A model generated the notes under the pieces. It had not been told where the DNA came from and did no database searches. It saw only the letters and a program-made list of their open reading frames with translations. A stretch of DNA of 64,000 bases, taken from contig NZ_SPFY01000004.1 of the NCBI RefSeq assembly GCF_005844325.1, positions 1-64,000 of the forward strand, given 5' to 3'. This document shows, piece after piece, positions 38,349 through 46,703 of this stretch. The translations under genes and the position numbers were made by a program. The DNA comes from Collinsella aerofaciens. Lineage in GTDB: Bacteria > Actinomycetota > Coriobacteriia > Coriobacteriales > Coriobacteriaceae. Each line of letters starts with the position of its first letter. Position 1 is the stretch's first letter.

Positions 38349-39371
38349 CTATCGGGAGTCTGCGTAGGGTTTTATTGTCGGAATGCCGTAACCGCGCATC
38401 ATGGCACCGAACGATTCTACGTCGTAGGTGTCCGAGAGTTTGAAATGAATGACGTTGTGGCCCATGGCGCGAAGGTTCGCGTCGCGCATGAGGGCCGCTC
38501 GATACGTTTTTGCCGCCGCCCGCTCTGGATCATTTTGAGCCTCGTCTTCAAACTTGCCTAGCCCATGCAGCTCTGCCAGCGTCCATGAGCCGTCTGGCAT
38601 CTGCCAGCCATAATCTGCTAGATAATAGCCAGCGTTTCCCGGTCGCGTTATCTCAACTTGAAGCTCGGGCGCGGCAACCCCAGCGAGAATCATCGCTGCT
38701 CTCGCCTCAGACTCGCCGCCATTGTCTGACCTGCCGTCCATATACTCAAAAACGTCAAAAGCACGCGCGATGCCATGCAGCCCTCGACAATTTGCCTGCG
38801 CATATGCTCGCAGCTCTTCGCGTTCGACATCGTACTCACGGGCCAAGCCATCGACATAACCCAGCGCATAGCGAAAGGCGCTCGATCGCGCGATATCAAC
38901 AACCGTTCGACACGGATCCGTCAGTGTAAACAGACCAAGCCGCCACACTTCGCCCGGGCGCCAGCGCTTGTATTCAACGAACTCATACGTATCACGCCTT
39001 GTAGACCGTGGCAGCAGCACTTGCACTTTATCCAGAAGCGTATACGCCGAGCCGATGCCGTAGAGCAACGCTGCTGTCGCTCCGCAAAACACAGCATCCG
39101 GTTCAACGACCGCAATAGCGGATGCCAGCTGAAAGATACGATCTTCAACCCCAAGATTATTCCAATAGACCGGATCCGCATACACATGGTTGTAAAGACG
39201 AAGCATGAGCTCTTCCTGCATAAGCTCGCGCGCACGGCGTTCATCCCAAGGATCAATTGTTATAAGCAGCTGTCCATCTTGATGAATTCCAACGGCCGAG
39301 AATAGCATCCTTGCATAGGACTGCGGAAAATGTTTGCCTTTATCGAGCATGGCCAACCCCATAACCATCAC
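38349..39371 (-). CDS. AbiEi/DUF559-like protein of unknown function
   Basis: 340 residues. The middle (CRTVVDIARSSAF...ALGYVDGLARE...CRGLHGIARAFDV) and the following GESEARAAMILAGV resemble the large actinobacterial family that joins an AbiEi-type antitoxin winged helix to a DUF559-like, PD-(D/E)XK-fold C-terminal domain. Candidate nuclease-fold acidic residues are E in GGESEAR, D in LADYGW and E in LAELHG. The N-terminal 90 residues are less recognisable. No toxin partner is adjacent. The start is uncertain: ATGs at 39371, 39362 and 39350 are in frame, and none has a strong ribosome binding site. Function not assigned. Confidence 0.6.
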   Translation of the reverse strand: MMVMGLAMLDKGKHFPQSYARMLFSAVGIHQDGQLLITIDPWDERRARELMQEELMLRLYNHVYADPVYWNNLGVEDRIFQLASAIAVVEPDAVFCGATAALLYGIGSAYTLLDKVQVLLPRSTRRDTYEFVEYKRWRPGEVWRLGLFTLTDPCRTVVDIARSSAFRYALGYVDGLAREYDVEREELRAYAQANCRGLHGIARAFDVFEYMDGRSDNGGESEARAAMILAGVAAPELQVEITRPGNAGYYLADYGWQMPDGSWTLAELHGLGKFEDEAQNDPERAAAKTYRAALMRDANLRAMGHNVIHFKLSDTYDVESFGAMMRGYGIPTIKPYADSR

Positions 39372-39535
39372 GGCGGAGAGAATACCATTACGCTATCGCA
39401 TGCTTCCGTCCGCAGGCCTTGCCAAAAGCTGACCAAAAGCTTGACGTCGCAGGTCAGAGCTTCAAAAAATATTTCCACTCTCGGTAGACGGTCGCTACGA
39501 TCCTCCCAACGGCATCAAAATCCAACCTTACAAAT

Positions 39536-39602
39536 AGTTGCGGTGAAATACGGACTACATGGGCCATAAAAGCCGAAAAACAGTCCGTATTTCACCGCAA
39601 CT
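39536..39602. repeat. Palindromic repeat, copy 5
   Basis: Arms AGTTGCGGTGAAATACGGACT and complement, loop about 25 bases, downstream of the tRNA-Gly/tRNA-Pro terminator. The adjoining 39372-39535 contains no gene or clear signal. Confidence 0.87.
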
Positions 39603-39638
39603 TAGGTGGGGATGTGGGGTCCCCGGCACGTTTACGAA

Positions 39639-39672
39639 AACGGCTCTGATCCCAAAGGGAATCAGAGCCGTT
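39639..39672 (-). terminator. Rho-independent terminator of the tRNA-Pro-tRNA-Gly unit
   Basis: Perfect 12-base stem AACGGCTCTGAT / ATCAGAGCCGTT with a 10-base loop, then TTTTCG on the minus strand, 12 bases past tRNA-Gly. Confidence 0.88.
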
Positions 39673-39683
39673 AAGCTATCTTA

Positions 39684-39757
39684 TGGAGCGGGCGACGGGA
39701 ATCGAACCCGCGTCATCAGCTTGGAAGGCTGGGGTTCTACCATTGAACTACGCCCGC
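39684..39757 (-). tRNA. tRNA-Gly (anticodon UCC)
   Basis: Acceptor GCGGGCG/CGCCCGC, anticodon stem CAGC/GCTG with loop CTTCCAA giving UCC, T arm GCGGG-TTCGATT-CCCGT, encoded CCA at 39684-39686. Six bases separate it from tRNA-Pro, so the two are co-transcribed. Confidence 0.96.
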
Positions 39758-39763
39758 AAGATA

Positions 39764-39840
39764 TGGTCGGGACGACAGGATTTGAACCTGCGACATCCTG
39801 CTCCCAAAGCAGGCGCGCTACCAAACTGCGCCACGTCCCG
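39764..39840 (-). tRNA. tRNA-Pro (anticodon UGG)
   Basis: Acceptor CGGGACG/CGTCCCG, anticodon stem CCTGC/GCAGG with loop TTTGGGA giving UGG, T loop GGTTCAAATCC, encoded CCA at 39764-39766. Confidence 0.96.
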
Positions 39841-39931
39841 AAGGTGTTGAGCAGCTAAGGTCTAAACCTTGCGTGTCCCAAAGCGAAGGAAATTATAGGG
39901 GAGACTCCCCGCCTGTGCAAGCGCAGAAACC

Positions 39932-41290
39932 CTAGCTCCTCGAATGTGCGACAAACTTGCTGTGGAGCAGACCGATCACAAACGCCACCACGGCAACCGG
40001 CGCCCACGCGGCTCCAATGTCCGCCAGCGGCAGCGCATCGAACGGCAGCCACGCACCCGCAAAGAACGCGTCTCGAACCGAGGTAATCACGCTCTGCACC
40101 GCGACAACGCCGCCGACCCAAACCCACACCTGCGGATGCGCGTCGCAAAAACCGTGCACCAGGCCCATAAGCACCAGCACGATGGCAACGGGATACAAGG
40201 CGTTGAGCATGGGCACCGAGAACATAAGGATCACGTCGAGGCCCACGTTGGAGAGTACGCACGAAAACGCCGCGAACACAAAGGCGAGAATCGCGAAGGG
40301 GCGGCGCATGGCCTCCTCGGAGGCCTCCGCTCCCCCCTCGATCACATACGTCTCGCAGAAGTAACGCGAGCAGCAGCTGATGAGGCCGATGCACACGTTC
40401 ATGCAGGCGAGGAAGAAAATCGCAAATACCACAACCGTGCCGGCAAGGCCAAAGTGCATGGAGGCCGAACGAGCAAGAATTGCAGCGCCGTTGGTGGCGT
40501 CGGGCATCACGGTGCCGAGCTGCATACCGGCAAGCGCTAGGCCGCAGTAGATGATGGCCATGAGCACGCCGGCGATCACACCGGAACGCGAAATCTCGAA
40601 GGCCACGCGTTTGTCATTGGTAACACCCAACTCGTGGATGGTCTCGGCGATGATGATGCCGAAGGCGAGCGACGCAAGCAGGTCCATGGTCTGGTAGCCG
40701 GTCAAGAAGCCCTGCACGGCAGCACCGGCATCATAGGGAGCTTGCGGGGCGGCAGCCGGTCCCAGCGGCGAGATCACGGCGGCACCCACGACCAGCACGA
40801 TGAGCGCAATGAGCGCGGGACCCGTAATGCGCCCGAGTACGCGCGTGATAACGCCCGGACGCAGCGTGAGCGCAAACGCGACGACAAAGAAGCCAACGGC
40901 AAACACCAGGCGAGCCGTGCCGAGTGAAACGCCCTCGGGCAGTAGCGGCACCAGCATCTCAAACGCCGTGGAACTCGTACGCGGAATGGCAAGGCACGGA
41001 CCGATTGCCAGATATACTGCCGCAACAAAGAACTCGCCAAACTTGGGGTGCACGCGGCCGGCAAGCTCGCGCGCCGTTCCGGCAAGCGCCACGGCAATAA
41101 AGCCCATGACGGGCAGGCCGATGGCGGCGATGAGAAAGCCGAGCATGGCGACCGGCGTGGCAGAACCAGCCTGCAGCGCCAGCAGCGGCGGAATAATGAG
41201 GTTGCCGGCGCCAAAGAGCATCGAGAACAGCGCAATGCCGACGGTAACGACATGGTCGGAGCGCAAACCGCGCGGAGCGGATGAGGCCAT
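39932..41290 (-). CDS. brnQ: Branched-chain amino acid transport system II carrier protein BrnQ
   Basis: Predicted cation-coupled importer of leucine, isoleucine and valine in the cytoplasmic membrane. The 452-residue protein has about 12 hydrophobic helices and the LIVCS-family N terminus ALFSMLFGAGNLIIPPLLA. The ATG at 41290 has AAAGG seven bases upstream; the codon six bases earlier is GTG. It is apparently monocistronic, between the tRNA pair and the cysteine desulfurase terminator. Confidence 0.93.
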   Translation of the reverse strand: MASSAPRGLRSDHVVTVGIALFSMLFGAGNLIIPPLLALQAGSATPVAMLGFLIAAIGLPVMGFIAVALAGTARELAGRVHPKFGEFFVAAVYLAIGPCLAIPRTSSTAFEMLVPLLPEGVSLGTARLVFAVGFFVVAFALTLRPGVITRVLGRITGPALIALIVLVVGAAVISPLGPAAAPQAPYDAGAAVQGFLTGYQTMDLLASLAFGIIIAETIHELGVTNDKRVAFEISRSGVIAGVLMAIIYCGLALAGMQLGTVMPDATNGAAILARSASMHFGLAGTVVVFAIFFLACMNVCIGLISCCSRYFCETYVIEGGAEASEEAMRRPFAILAFVFAAFSCVLSNVGLDVILMFSVPMLNALYPVAIVLVLMGLVHGFCDAHPQVWVWVGGVVAVQSVITSVRDAFFAGAWLPFDALPLADIGAAWAPVAVVAFVIGLLHSKFVAHSRS

Positions 41291-41318
41291 ATGCACACCT
41301 TTCGGGTCGAAACAAAAA

Positions 41319-41343
41319 CGGGACGGGCAAAAGGCCCGTCCCG
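41319..41343 (-). terminator. Rho-independent terminator of the selenium-delivery operon
   Basis: Stem CGGGACGGGC / GCCCGTCCCG with a 5-base loop, followed by TTTTTGTTT on the minus strand, 14 bases after the cysteine desulfurase stop. Confidence 0.92.
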
Positions 41344-41357
41344 CAAGTATATACGCT

Positions 41358-42497
41358 CTAGCAGGCTAAATCGCGCAAAGCGTCAATCGCGGTGTCGACT
41401 TCCTCGTCCGTGTTGAAATACCCAAACGAGAAGCGGACGACGCCCTGGCGCTCGGTCCCCAGCGCGCGGTGCATGAGCGGAGCGCAATGGGCACCGGGGC
41501 GCGTCGCAATCCCCCACCCTTGCATGAGCGCGTCCGAAATCTCGGCAGAGTCGATATCGGCTACGTTGAGCGACACAATCGCAGAGCGCGCCTGCTGGTC
41601 AAAGGCACCGTAGAGCTTAATCCCCGGAATCTTGCGCACACCGGCAAGGAAGCGATCAGCGAGCGCACGCTCGTGGGCAGCAATCGCCTCGACCCCACCC
41701 TGGGCCTCGATAAAGTCGAGGCCGGCAGAAAGGCCCGCGATGCCGTGGCCGTTGAGCGTGCCCGCCTCAAGGCGCGTGGGCCACTCAAGCGGCTGCAGCG
41801 CATCGAAGCTGTGCACGCCCGTGCCGCCCATGGCCCACGGAGCCACGTCAATGCCCTCCGCCACGGCCAGGCCGCCGGTCCCCTGCGGACCCATGAGCCC
41901 CTTGTGGCCGGTAAAGCACACTATGTCGAGGCCCATGGCCTGCATGTCGACACGCGCCGTACCGGCAGACTGCGAGGCATCGACGATCACCAGCGCACCG
42001 GCCGCATGGGCGATGGCCGCCACACGCACAATGTCGACAGCGTTGCCGGTCACGTTGGAGGCGTGCGTCACAACCACGGCACTCGTACCGGGCGTGACTA
42101 GCCGCTCGAGCTCGTCGTAGTCGAGCACACCGTTTGCGTCACAGCTCGCATGCTCAACGGTCACACCCCGCTCCGCTGCCAGGCGGTTGAGCGGACGCAG
42201 CACGGAGTTATGCTCGAGCACCGTGGTGACCACGCGGTCGCCGGGGCGCACCACGCCACAGATGGCGGTGTTGAGCGCCGCCGTAGAGTTGGGCGTAAAG
42301 CACACATGGTCCGCCCTCGGGCAACCCAAAAGGCGCGCGAGCTTGGCACGGCAACCGTGAATGGTACGAGCGGCGTCGAGGGCACCCGACGTGGCGCCGC
42401 GCCCGGCATTGCCGAGCGAGCACATCGCTTGCGTCACGGCATCGATGACCGCCTGCGGCTTGTGCATGGTCGTCGCCGCGTTATCCAGGTAGATCAT
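41358..42497 (-). CDS. NifS/SufS-like cysteine desulfurase, selenium-operon type
   Basis: PLP enzyme expected to mobilise sulfur from cysteine or selenium from selenocysteine. The 379-residue protein has the class V aminotransferase fold, the PLP lysine in CFTGHKGLMGPQGTGG and a catalytic-loop cysteine in TRPGAHCAPLMH. The ATG at 42497 overlaps the DUF3343 stop (ATGA) and has GGAGG seven bases upstream. It is last in the operon selD-yedF-DUF3343-desulfurase, a grouping that points to selenium delivery to SelD. General Fe-S assembly is the alternative, but no suf or isc genes are nearby. Confidence 0.85.
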   Translation of the reverse strand: MIYLDNAATTMHKPQAVIDAVTQAMCSLGNAGRGATSGALDAARTIHGCRAKLARLLGCPRADHVCFTPNSTAALNTAICGVVRPGDRVVTTVLEHNSVLRPLNRLAAERGVTVEHASCDANGVLDYDELERLVTPGTSAVVVTHASNVTGNAVDIVRVAAIAHAAGALVIVDASQSAGTARVDMQAMGLDIVCFTGHKGLMGPQGTGGLAVAEGIDVAPWAMGGTGVHSFDALQPLEWPTRLEAGTLNGHGIAGLSAGLDFIEAQGGVEAIAAHERALADRFLAGVRKIPGIKLYGAFDQQARSAIVSLNVADIDSAEISDALMQGWGIATRPGAHCAPLMHRALGTERQGVVRFSFGYFNTDEEVDTAIDALRDLAC

Positions 42498-42745
42498 CGC
42501 ACGACCTCCCACATGTCGATCACCGTAAAGCCCTCGGTGGGAACGCCCGCCGCGGCGAGTTCGCCGCGCAGCAGTTCCTCATCGGCAGGCAACGCCTTCC
42601 ACGCCAAACCGCAGCCGGCAGCGACCTCCCCGGGCACGGGAATCGTCCGCCCGGGAAGACCGCGCTCGATGCACAGGGATTCACAACCCATGGCGGCCGC
42701 CGTGGTAGGAAACGTGATGACAAGCGCCGGGCGCTTCTCCCTCAT
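42494..42745 (-). CDS. DUF3343 putative Se/S carrier-like protein
   Basis: 83 residues, the compact form of the family: AMGCESLCIERGLPGRTIPVPGEVAAGCGLAWK, with two cysteines (in ESLC and AGCGLAW) at positions matching the paralogue at 14452-14847. The ATG at 42745 follows GGAG; the earlier codon at 42760 is TTG. Its stop overlaps the desulfurase start by four bases. Translational coupling to a desulfurase and proximity to yedF and selD suggest it hands on persulfide or selenide, which is inference. Confidence 0.82.
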   Translation of the reverse strand: MREKRPALVITFPTTAAAMGCESLCIERGLPGRTIPVPGEVAAGCGLAWKALPADEELLRGELAAAGVPTEGFTVIDMWEVVR

Positions 42746-42764
42746 GGCAACTCCAACCAATACG

Positions 42765-43391
42765 CTACGGGCGCACGACGCGCACGGCCTGCTCCATCTT
42801 CTCCACGATCACGTACATGTTGGTGACCTCGCCCACCGCAAGCTGGTCTTTAATGCCATAGTGGTCGAGGCAGGTGCCGCAGGTGAGAATCTCGACACCC
42901 TGCTCCGCCAGGCCCTTCAGGTCGTCGAGCACCGGCGAACCCTCGACGGTGAGCTTGGCACCGCCGTTGTAGAACAGCATGGTCGCGGGCAGTTCCTCCT
43001 GCTGCGTCACGGCAAAGATAAACGCCTTCATGAGCTTGTAGCCCAGCTCGTCGTCGCCACGGCCCATGCAGTCGGTGTAGACGGAAATGACGAGCTTGCC
43101 CTTGCCGGCGCTGGCATCACAGAAGGCAGCGCCATCCTGCTCGGGATCGGCCACGGCAACGGCGCCAGAGGTCGCCACGGTCACGTGCCACTCGGCGTCA
43201 GAAACCTTCTCGACCAAGGCCGTGCAGCCCTTCTCCTGCGCCATCTTGGAGATGTTCTTGACGGCGGTCTCGTTATCGACCGAGGTCACGACTGTGCCCT
43301 CGCCATCGAGCTGCTTCAGGGCTTTGAGCGTCTTGACGACGGGCAGCGGGCAGGCATCGCCCATGGCATTGACTTCAATTTTGGTAGACAT
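42765..43391 (-). CDS. yedF: Selenium metabolism protein YedF
   Basis: 208 residues: an N-terminal TusA/SirA domain with the signature MGDACPLPVVKTLKAL (active Cys in CPxP), then a DsrE-like C-terminal domain with CGTCLDHYGI. This two-domain form is the YedF family found beside selD in selenium-using bacteria. The ATG at 43391 has AAGGA upstream; the frame extending to 43496 overlaps selD and is rejected. A stem-loop (GACCGCC / GGCGGTC, about 43411-43434) lies between selD and yedF and could tune relative expression. Confidence 0.9.
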   Translation of the reverse strand: MSTKIEVNAMGDACPLPVVKTLKALKQLDGEGTVVTSVDNETAVKNISKMAQEKGCTALVEKVSDAEWHVTVATSGAVAVADPEQDGAAFCDASAGKGKLVISVYTDCMGRGDDELGYKLMKAFIFAVTQQEELPATMLFYNGGAKLTVEGSPVLDDLKGLAEQGVEILTCGTCLDHYGIKDQLAVGEVTNMYVIVEKMEQAVRVVRP

Positions 43392-43450
43392 AGTTTTTCC
43401 TTTCAAAAGGGACCGCCCAGAACAGTAGGCGGTCGCATAAACGGTTTTCC

Positions 43451-44500
43451 TTAATGCACAACGCGAACGGCAGGACCGCCCGGCACCGGCTCGCACACGC
43501 GGCCGATCGTAGCGGCAACGCGCCCCTCGGCATGTAAACGACGCGCAAGCTCATCCGCATCCGCCGCGGGCGCCGCAATAAGCAAACCGCCCGAAGTCTG
43601 CGGATCGTACAGCGCATCCAGCATGCCCGGCTCCAGGTCATCGTCGGCAGCTACACGCGGGCCAAAGAAGTCCTGGTTGCGGTAGGAGCCCGCGGGGATA
43701 ATGCCCAGACGCGCCATGTCGAGCACCTGGTCAAAGAGCGGCACCGCCCCCGACGCGAGCTCGATTTGCACGCCCGAGCCCTCGGCCATCTCGCACGCAT
43801 GCCCGATCAGACCAAAGCCCGTAATGTCGGTGCAGCCGTGAAGCTCAAGTCCCTCGGCCAGACGAATCGGAGCCTCGTTGAGGGTGCGCATCGAGTCAAA
43901 CATGGCTGCGGCCTCGTCCTGCTCGATGAGCTCGCCCTTAATGGCCGTGGTGATAATGCCCGAGCCGATCGCCTTGGTCAGCAGCAGAACATCGCCCACG
44001 CGTGCGCCGCTGTTGGCGAGCATGCGGTCGAGCGCGACAAAACCACTCACGGACAGGCCGTACTTGGGCTCGTCGTCGTTGATGGTATGGCCGCCCGCGA
44101 TGGAGCAACCCGCCTCGACGCACTTGTCGGCGCCGCCCGCCAGAATCTGGCCGGCGACCTCGATGCCCAGGCAGCTCGGGATGCACAGCAAGTTCATGGC
44201 ATGGCTCGGCCGCCCGCCCATGGCGTAGATATCCGACAGCGAGTTGGCCGCGGCGATCTGGCCAAAGAGGAACGGGTCGTCGACCATCGGTGGGAAGAAG
44301 TCGATGGACTGCACGAGCCCCAGGTTCTCCCCTACGCGGAAGACGCTCGCATCGTCGGAGGTATCGAACCCTACGAGCAGGTTGTCGTTATGCACATTGG
44401 GTAAATCGCCCAGGACCTGGGCGAGGGCTCCGGGAGCCAACTTAGCGGCTCAACCGCTCGCGGCCGTCATGGACGTGAGCCTAATCTGATCGTCAGCCAT
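43451..44500 (-). CDS. selD: Selenide, water dikinase SelD, itself a selenoprotein (Sec17)
   Basis: Makes selenophosphate from selenide and ATP, the Se donor for SelA. The open frame without recoding starts at 44440 and lacks the catalytic N terminus. Reading upstream in frame through TGA at 44450-44452 gives MADDQIRLTSMTAASG-U-AAK, with the catalytic Cys17 of E. coli SelD replaced by Sec17 and K20 retained. The ATG at 44500 has the strong site GAGGAGG. The full product is 349 residues, normal for SelD. Downstream features include GGHTINDDEPKYGLSVSG and DPQTSGGLL. A SECIS-like hairpin follows the UGA. First gene of a selD-yedF-DUF3343-desulfurase operon. Confidence 0.96.
44407..44452 (-). promoter_or_regulatory. 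Candidate SECIS element of selD
   Basis: 26 bases after the UGA lies CGCCCA-GGTCC-TGGGCG (44407-44423), a six-base-pair stem with GGU in the loop, about 32 bases from the UGA. The preceding GGCTCC / GGAGCC can also pair. Layout matches bacterial SECIS rules; loop sequence resembles the fdhF element. Confidence 0.7.
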
Positions 44501-44570
44501 CGATACCTCCTCTCATCGGTCAATCATTTTCTCCCAGTATACGCATGAATGCGAGCCTGCGGCGGATGCA

Positions 44571-45335
44571 TTAATTGAGCGCCTGTGCGCGAATCGCCGC
44601 GCCAATCGCTCCGGCAAAGCGAGCCTGGGGCGAGGTGGTCACCGGCGACCCCAGCAGCTCGCCCAACCGCTCCACCACGAAGGCGTTCTCGCACAGGCCA
44701 CCGGTCAGGTAGTACGGGGCGCCCGCGGCCTGCCCGGCCATGGTCGCCACGCGCGAGACCACGCTGTCGATCACGCCACGTGCAATGTTCTCGCGCGGCT
44801 CACCGCGACCGATCAGGCTGATGACCTCGCTTTCGGCAAACACCGTGCACATGCTGCTGATCTTGGTGGGCTCACCGGAACGCGCAAGGTCGGCCATCTG
44901 CTGTTGGGAAATACCCAGACGGTCGGCCATGATCTCCAAAAAGCGCCCCGTACCGGCAGCGCACTTGTCGTTCATGGCGAACTTGGCCACGCGGCCACTT
45001 TTAAGCTGAATGACCTTGGTGTCCTGGCCGCCCACGTCAATCACCGTGCCGTGATCGCCAAACAGGCGCACGGCACCGGTGCCGTGGCAGGTGATCTCGG
45101 TCACGACCTTGTGCGCATAGGGCACGGCGACACGGCCGTAGCCGGTCGCGATCACGCGCACGTCGTCGGCAGCCACGTCATAGTCGGCTGAAGCGAGCTC
45201 GCCGCGCAAGCGCTCGGCCGCATCGACCGACGAATACCCCGTCGGCATGACGCAGGTCCACGCAATGGCGCCGTCCGTCTCCACCACTGCAGCCTTCGCG
45301 GCCGTCGAGCCTATGTCGATACCAATGCCAGCCAC
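44571..45335 (-). CDS. BadF/HgdC-type activator ATPase of a 2-hydroxyacyl-CoA-dehydratase-like enzyme (YjiL family)
   Basis: 254-residue homodimeric ASKHA ATPase with a bridging 4Fe-4S cluster that injects low-potential electrons into its partner at the cost of ATP. Motifs: phosphate-1 GIDIGSTAAKAAV, DVGGQDTKVI, the cluster cysteine in NDKCAAGTGRFLE and a second in SSMCTVFAESE. It sits downstream of two catalytic paralogues in one operon. Length and motifs match HgdC and YjiL/DCCP reductase. It lies 70 bases upstream of selD on the same strand, so read-through into selD is possible. Confidence 0.9.
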   Translation of the reverse strand: MAGIGIDIGSTAAKAAVVETDGAIAWTCVMPTGYSSVDAAERLRGELASADYDVAADDVRVIATGYGRVAVPYAHKVVTEITCHGTGAVRLFGDHGTVIDVGGQDTKVIQLKSGRVAKFAMNDKCAAGTGRFLEIMADRLGISQQQMADLARSGEPTKISSMCTVFAESEVISLIGRGEPRENIARGVIDSVVSRVATMAGQAAGAPYYLTGGLCENAFVVERLGELLGSPVTTSPQARFAGAIGAAIRAQALN

Positions 45336-45385
45336 GGCATCCTCCTTCTATGCGGCAAAACAACTATCCCTTTGCCGCATTTGTC

Positions 45386-46549
45386 CTACAGGGTTTCGAT
45401 AAAGGCGGCGATGCGGGTCTCGATCTGGCCCATGTCACCGTTGCTGTAGTCGGTCTCGATCTTCATATACGGAATACCCGCACCCTCGACGGCCTCCTGC
45501 ATGCGCGCGCTCTCAACGTTGAAGGTGTGGCACGCCTGGAGCACGCTCTCTACCACGCCATCGACATGGTACTTCTCGCACATGGTCAGCGTGTTCTCCA
45601 TGCGGCCGTCGTTAGGCGTCATGACCGAGCAGTTGATATCCAGGTAGCGGTCGGCGATGGCGCGCAGAATGTCGGGCGCGTCCGGGTCGATCATCATAGC
45701 CGCCGTGCGCTCGCCCGAGCAGTCGTCCATGCACACGACCACGCCGCCGTTGGACTCGATGGTGCGGCCAATCTTGTTGATCACACCGCCCACCGGGCAA
45801 CCGGTGATCAGAATGCGCTTGGCGTCCGCCGCAACCGGGCGCTCGCCCGCGTCGTAGGCCTCGCGCAGCATGGCGACCTTTTGCTCCAGCTGCTGCGTAT
45901 AGGCCTCAATATCAAAGCTGAACGTACCGGCAAACATAGTGCTCATCAAGTCGACGCCGCTCATGGCCGCCGGCTGATTGGCCTGCAGCGCAAACATCTC
46001 GAGCTGGGCCGCACGCAAGCGGTTGCGACGACGGACGGCAGCACGCAGGTCATCGTCGGTAATCGTGATGCCGTAGAAGCCCTCGAGCTCCTCCTTGAGC
46101 AGGCGGCACTCCTCGTACCAGCCTTCACGCTCGTAGGCGCGATCACGACCCTGCGGAAGATGCAGAATGTGCGTGCGCTTGAGCTCGTTGAGTAGCTCGT
46201 ACATCTTCTTCTTGCCGTCGCAGGTGGTCTCGCCGATGATCATGTCGCTAAAGTACGTAAACGGGCACTTTTGCGAGTAGGCAAAACCGTAGGTCGACTT
46301 GATGAGCGGACACAGATTTGCCGGCAGCACCTTCTCGGCCTCGGGAATCACCTCGTCGGATGTACCGCACAAGGCCACACTTGCAGCGCCCGCGGCATCG
46401 ATGATCTCGAGCGGCGTATAGCTGCACAAAAAGCCGACCAGGCGATTGCCCGCCTGCTTGTAATCCTTAACGCGAATAAACGCCGCCTTGCGCTGCTCGT
46501 TGAACTCCTCAAACGTGGATGGCAACGGCTGCTCCATATTTTCCGACAT
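45386..46549 (-). CDS. 2-hydroxyacyl-CoA dehydratase-like protein (YjiM / double-cubane cluster protein), paralogue 2
   Basis: 387 residues from the ATG at 46549 (AAGGAG upstream). It contains [14 protein letters not shown], the signature seen in YjiM and double-cubane cluster proteins, plus cysteines at [19 protein letters not shown] and MDDCSGER. These proteins bind Fe-S clusters and perform ATP-driven reductions with a BadF/HgdC-type activator, which is encoded next to it. The classic HgdA/HgdB heterodimer partner is absent; two like-sized paralogues are present instead. Physiological substrate unknown. A palindromic element separates it from paralogue 1. Confidence 0.85.
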   Translation of the reverse strand: MSENMEQPLPSTFEEFNEQRKAAFIRVKDYKQAGNRLVGFLCSYTPLEIIDAAGAASVALCGTSDEVIPEAEKVLPANLCPLIKSTYGFAYSQKCPFTYFSDMIIGETTCDGKKKMYELLNELKRTHILHLPQGRDRAYEREGWYEECRLLKEELEGFYGITITDDDLRAAVRRRNRLRAAQLEMFALQANQPAAMSGVDLMSTMFAGTFSFDIEAYTQQLEQKVAMLREAYDAGERPVAADAKRILITGCPVGGVINKIGRTIESNGGVVVCMDDCSGERTAAMMIDPDAPDILRAIADRYLDINCSVMTPNDGRMENTLTMCEKYHVDGVVESVLQACHTFNVESARMQEAVEGAGIPYMKIETDYSNGDMGQIETRIAAFIETL

Positions 46550-46586
46550 ATAACTCCTTAACAAACCTTTTAACCAACCAAGGAAA

Positions 46587-46688
46587 CGGCTTTCCCAGGT
46601 GCCCGAGGTTGCCGTGAAAAAGGAGCGCCGCGTACTTTGGTACGCAAGCGACGGTTTGAACGGCAAGATCGGGTGCCTGGGGAAGCCG
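46587..46688. repeat. Nested palindromic element between the two dehydratase paralogues
   Basis: Outer arms CGGCTTTCCCAGGTGCCCGA... and ...TCGGGTGCCTGGGGAAGCCG (about 29 bases with four mismatches) enclose an inner hairpin GCGTAC-TTTG-GTACGC. Same overall plan as the elements at 1618, 4453 and 62041, but with unrelated arm sequence. It fills the spacer between two genes that are otherwise close. Confidence 0.78.
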
Positions 46689-46703
46689 CCGGGACGAATA
46701 GTC

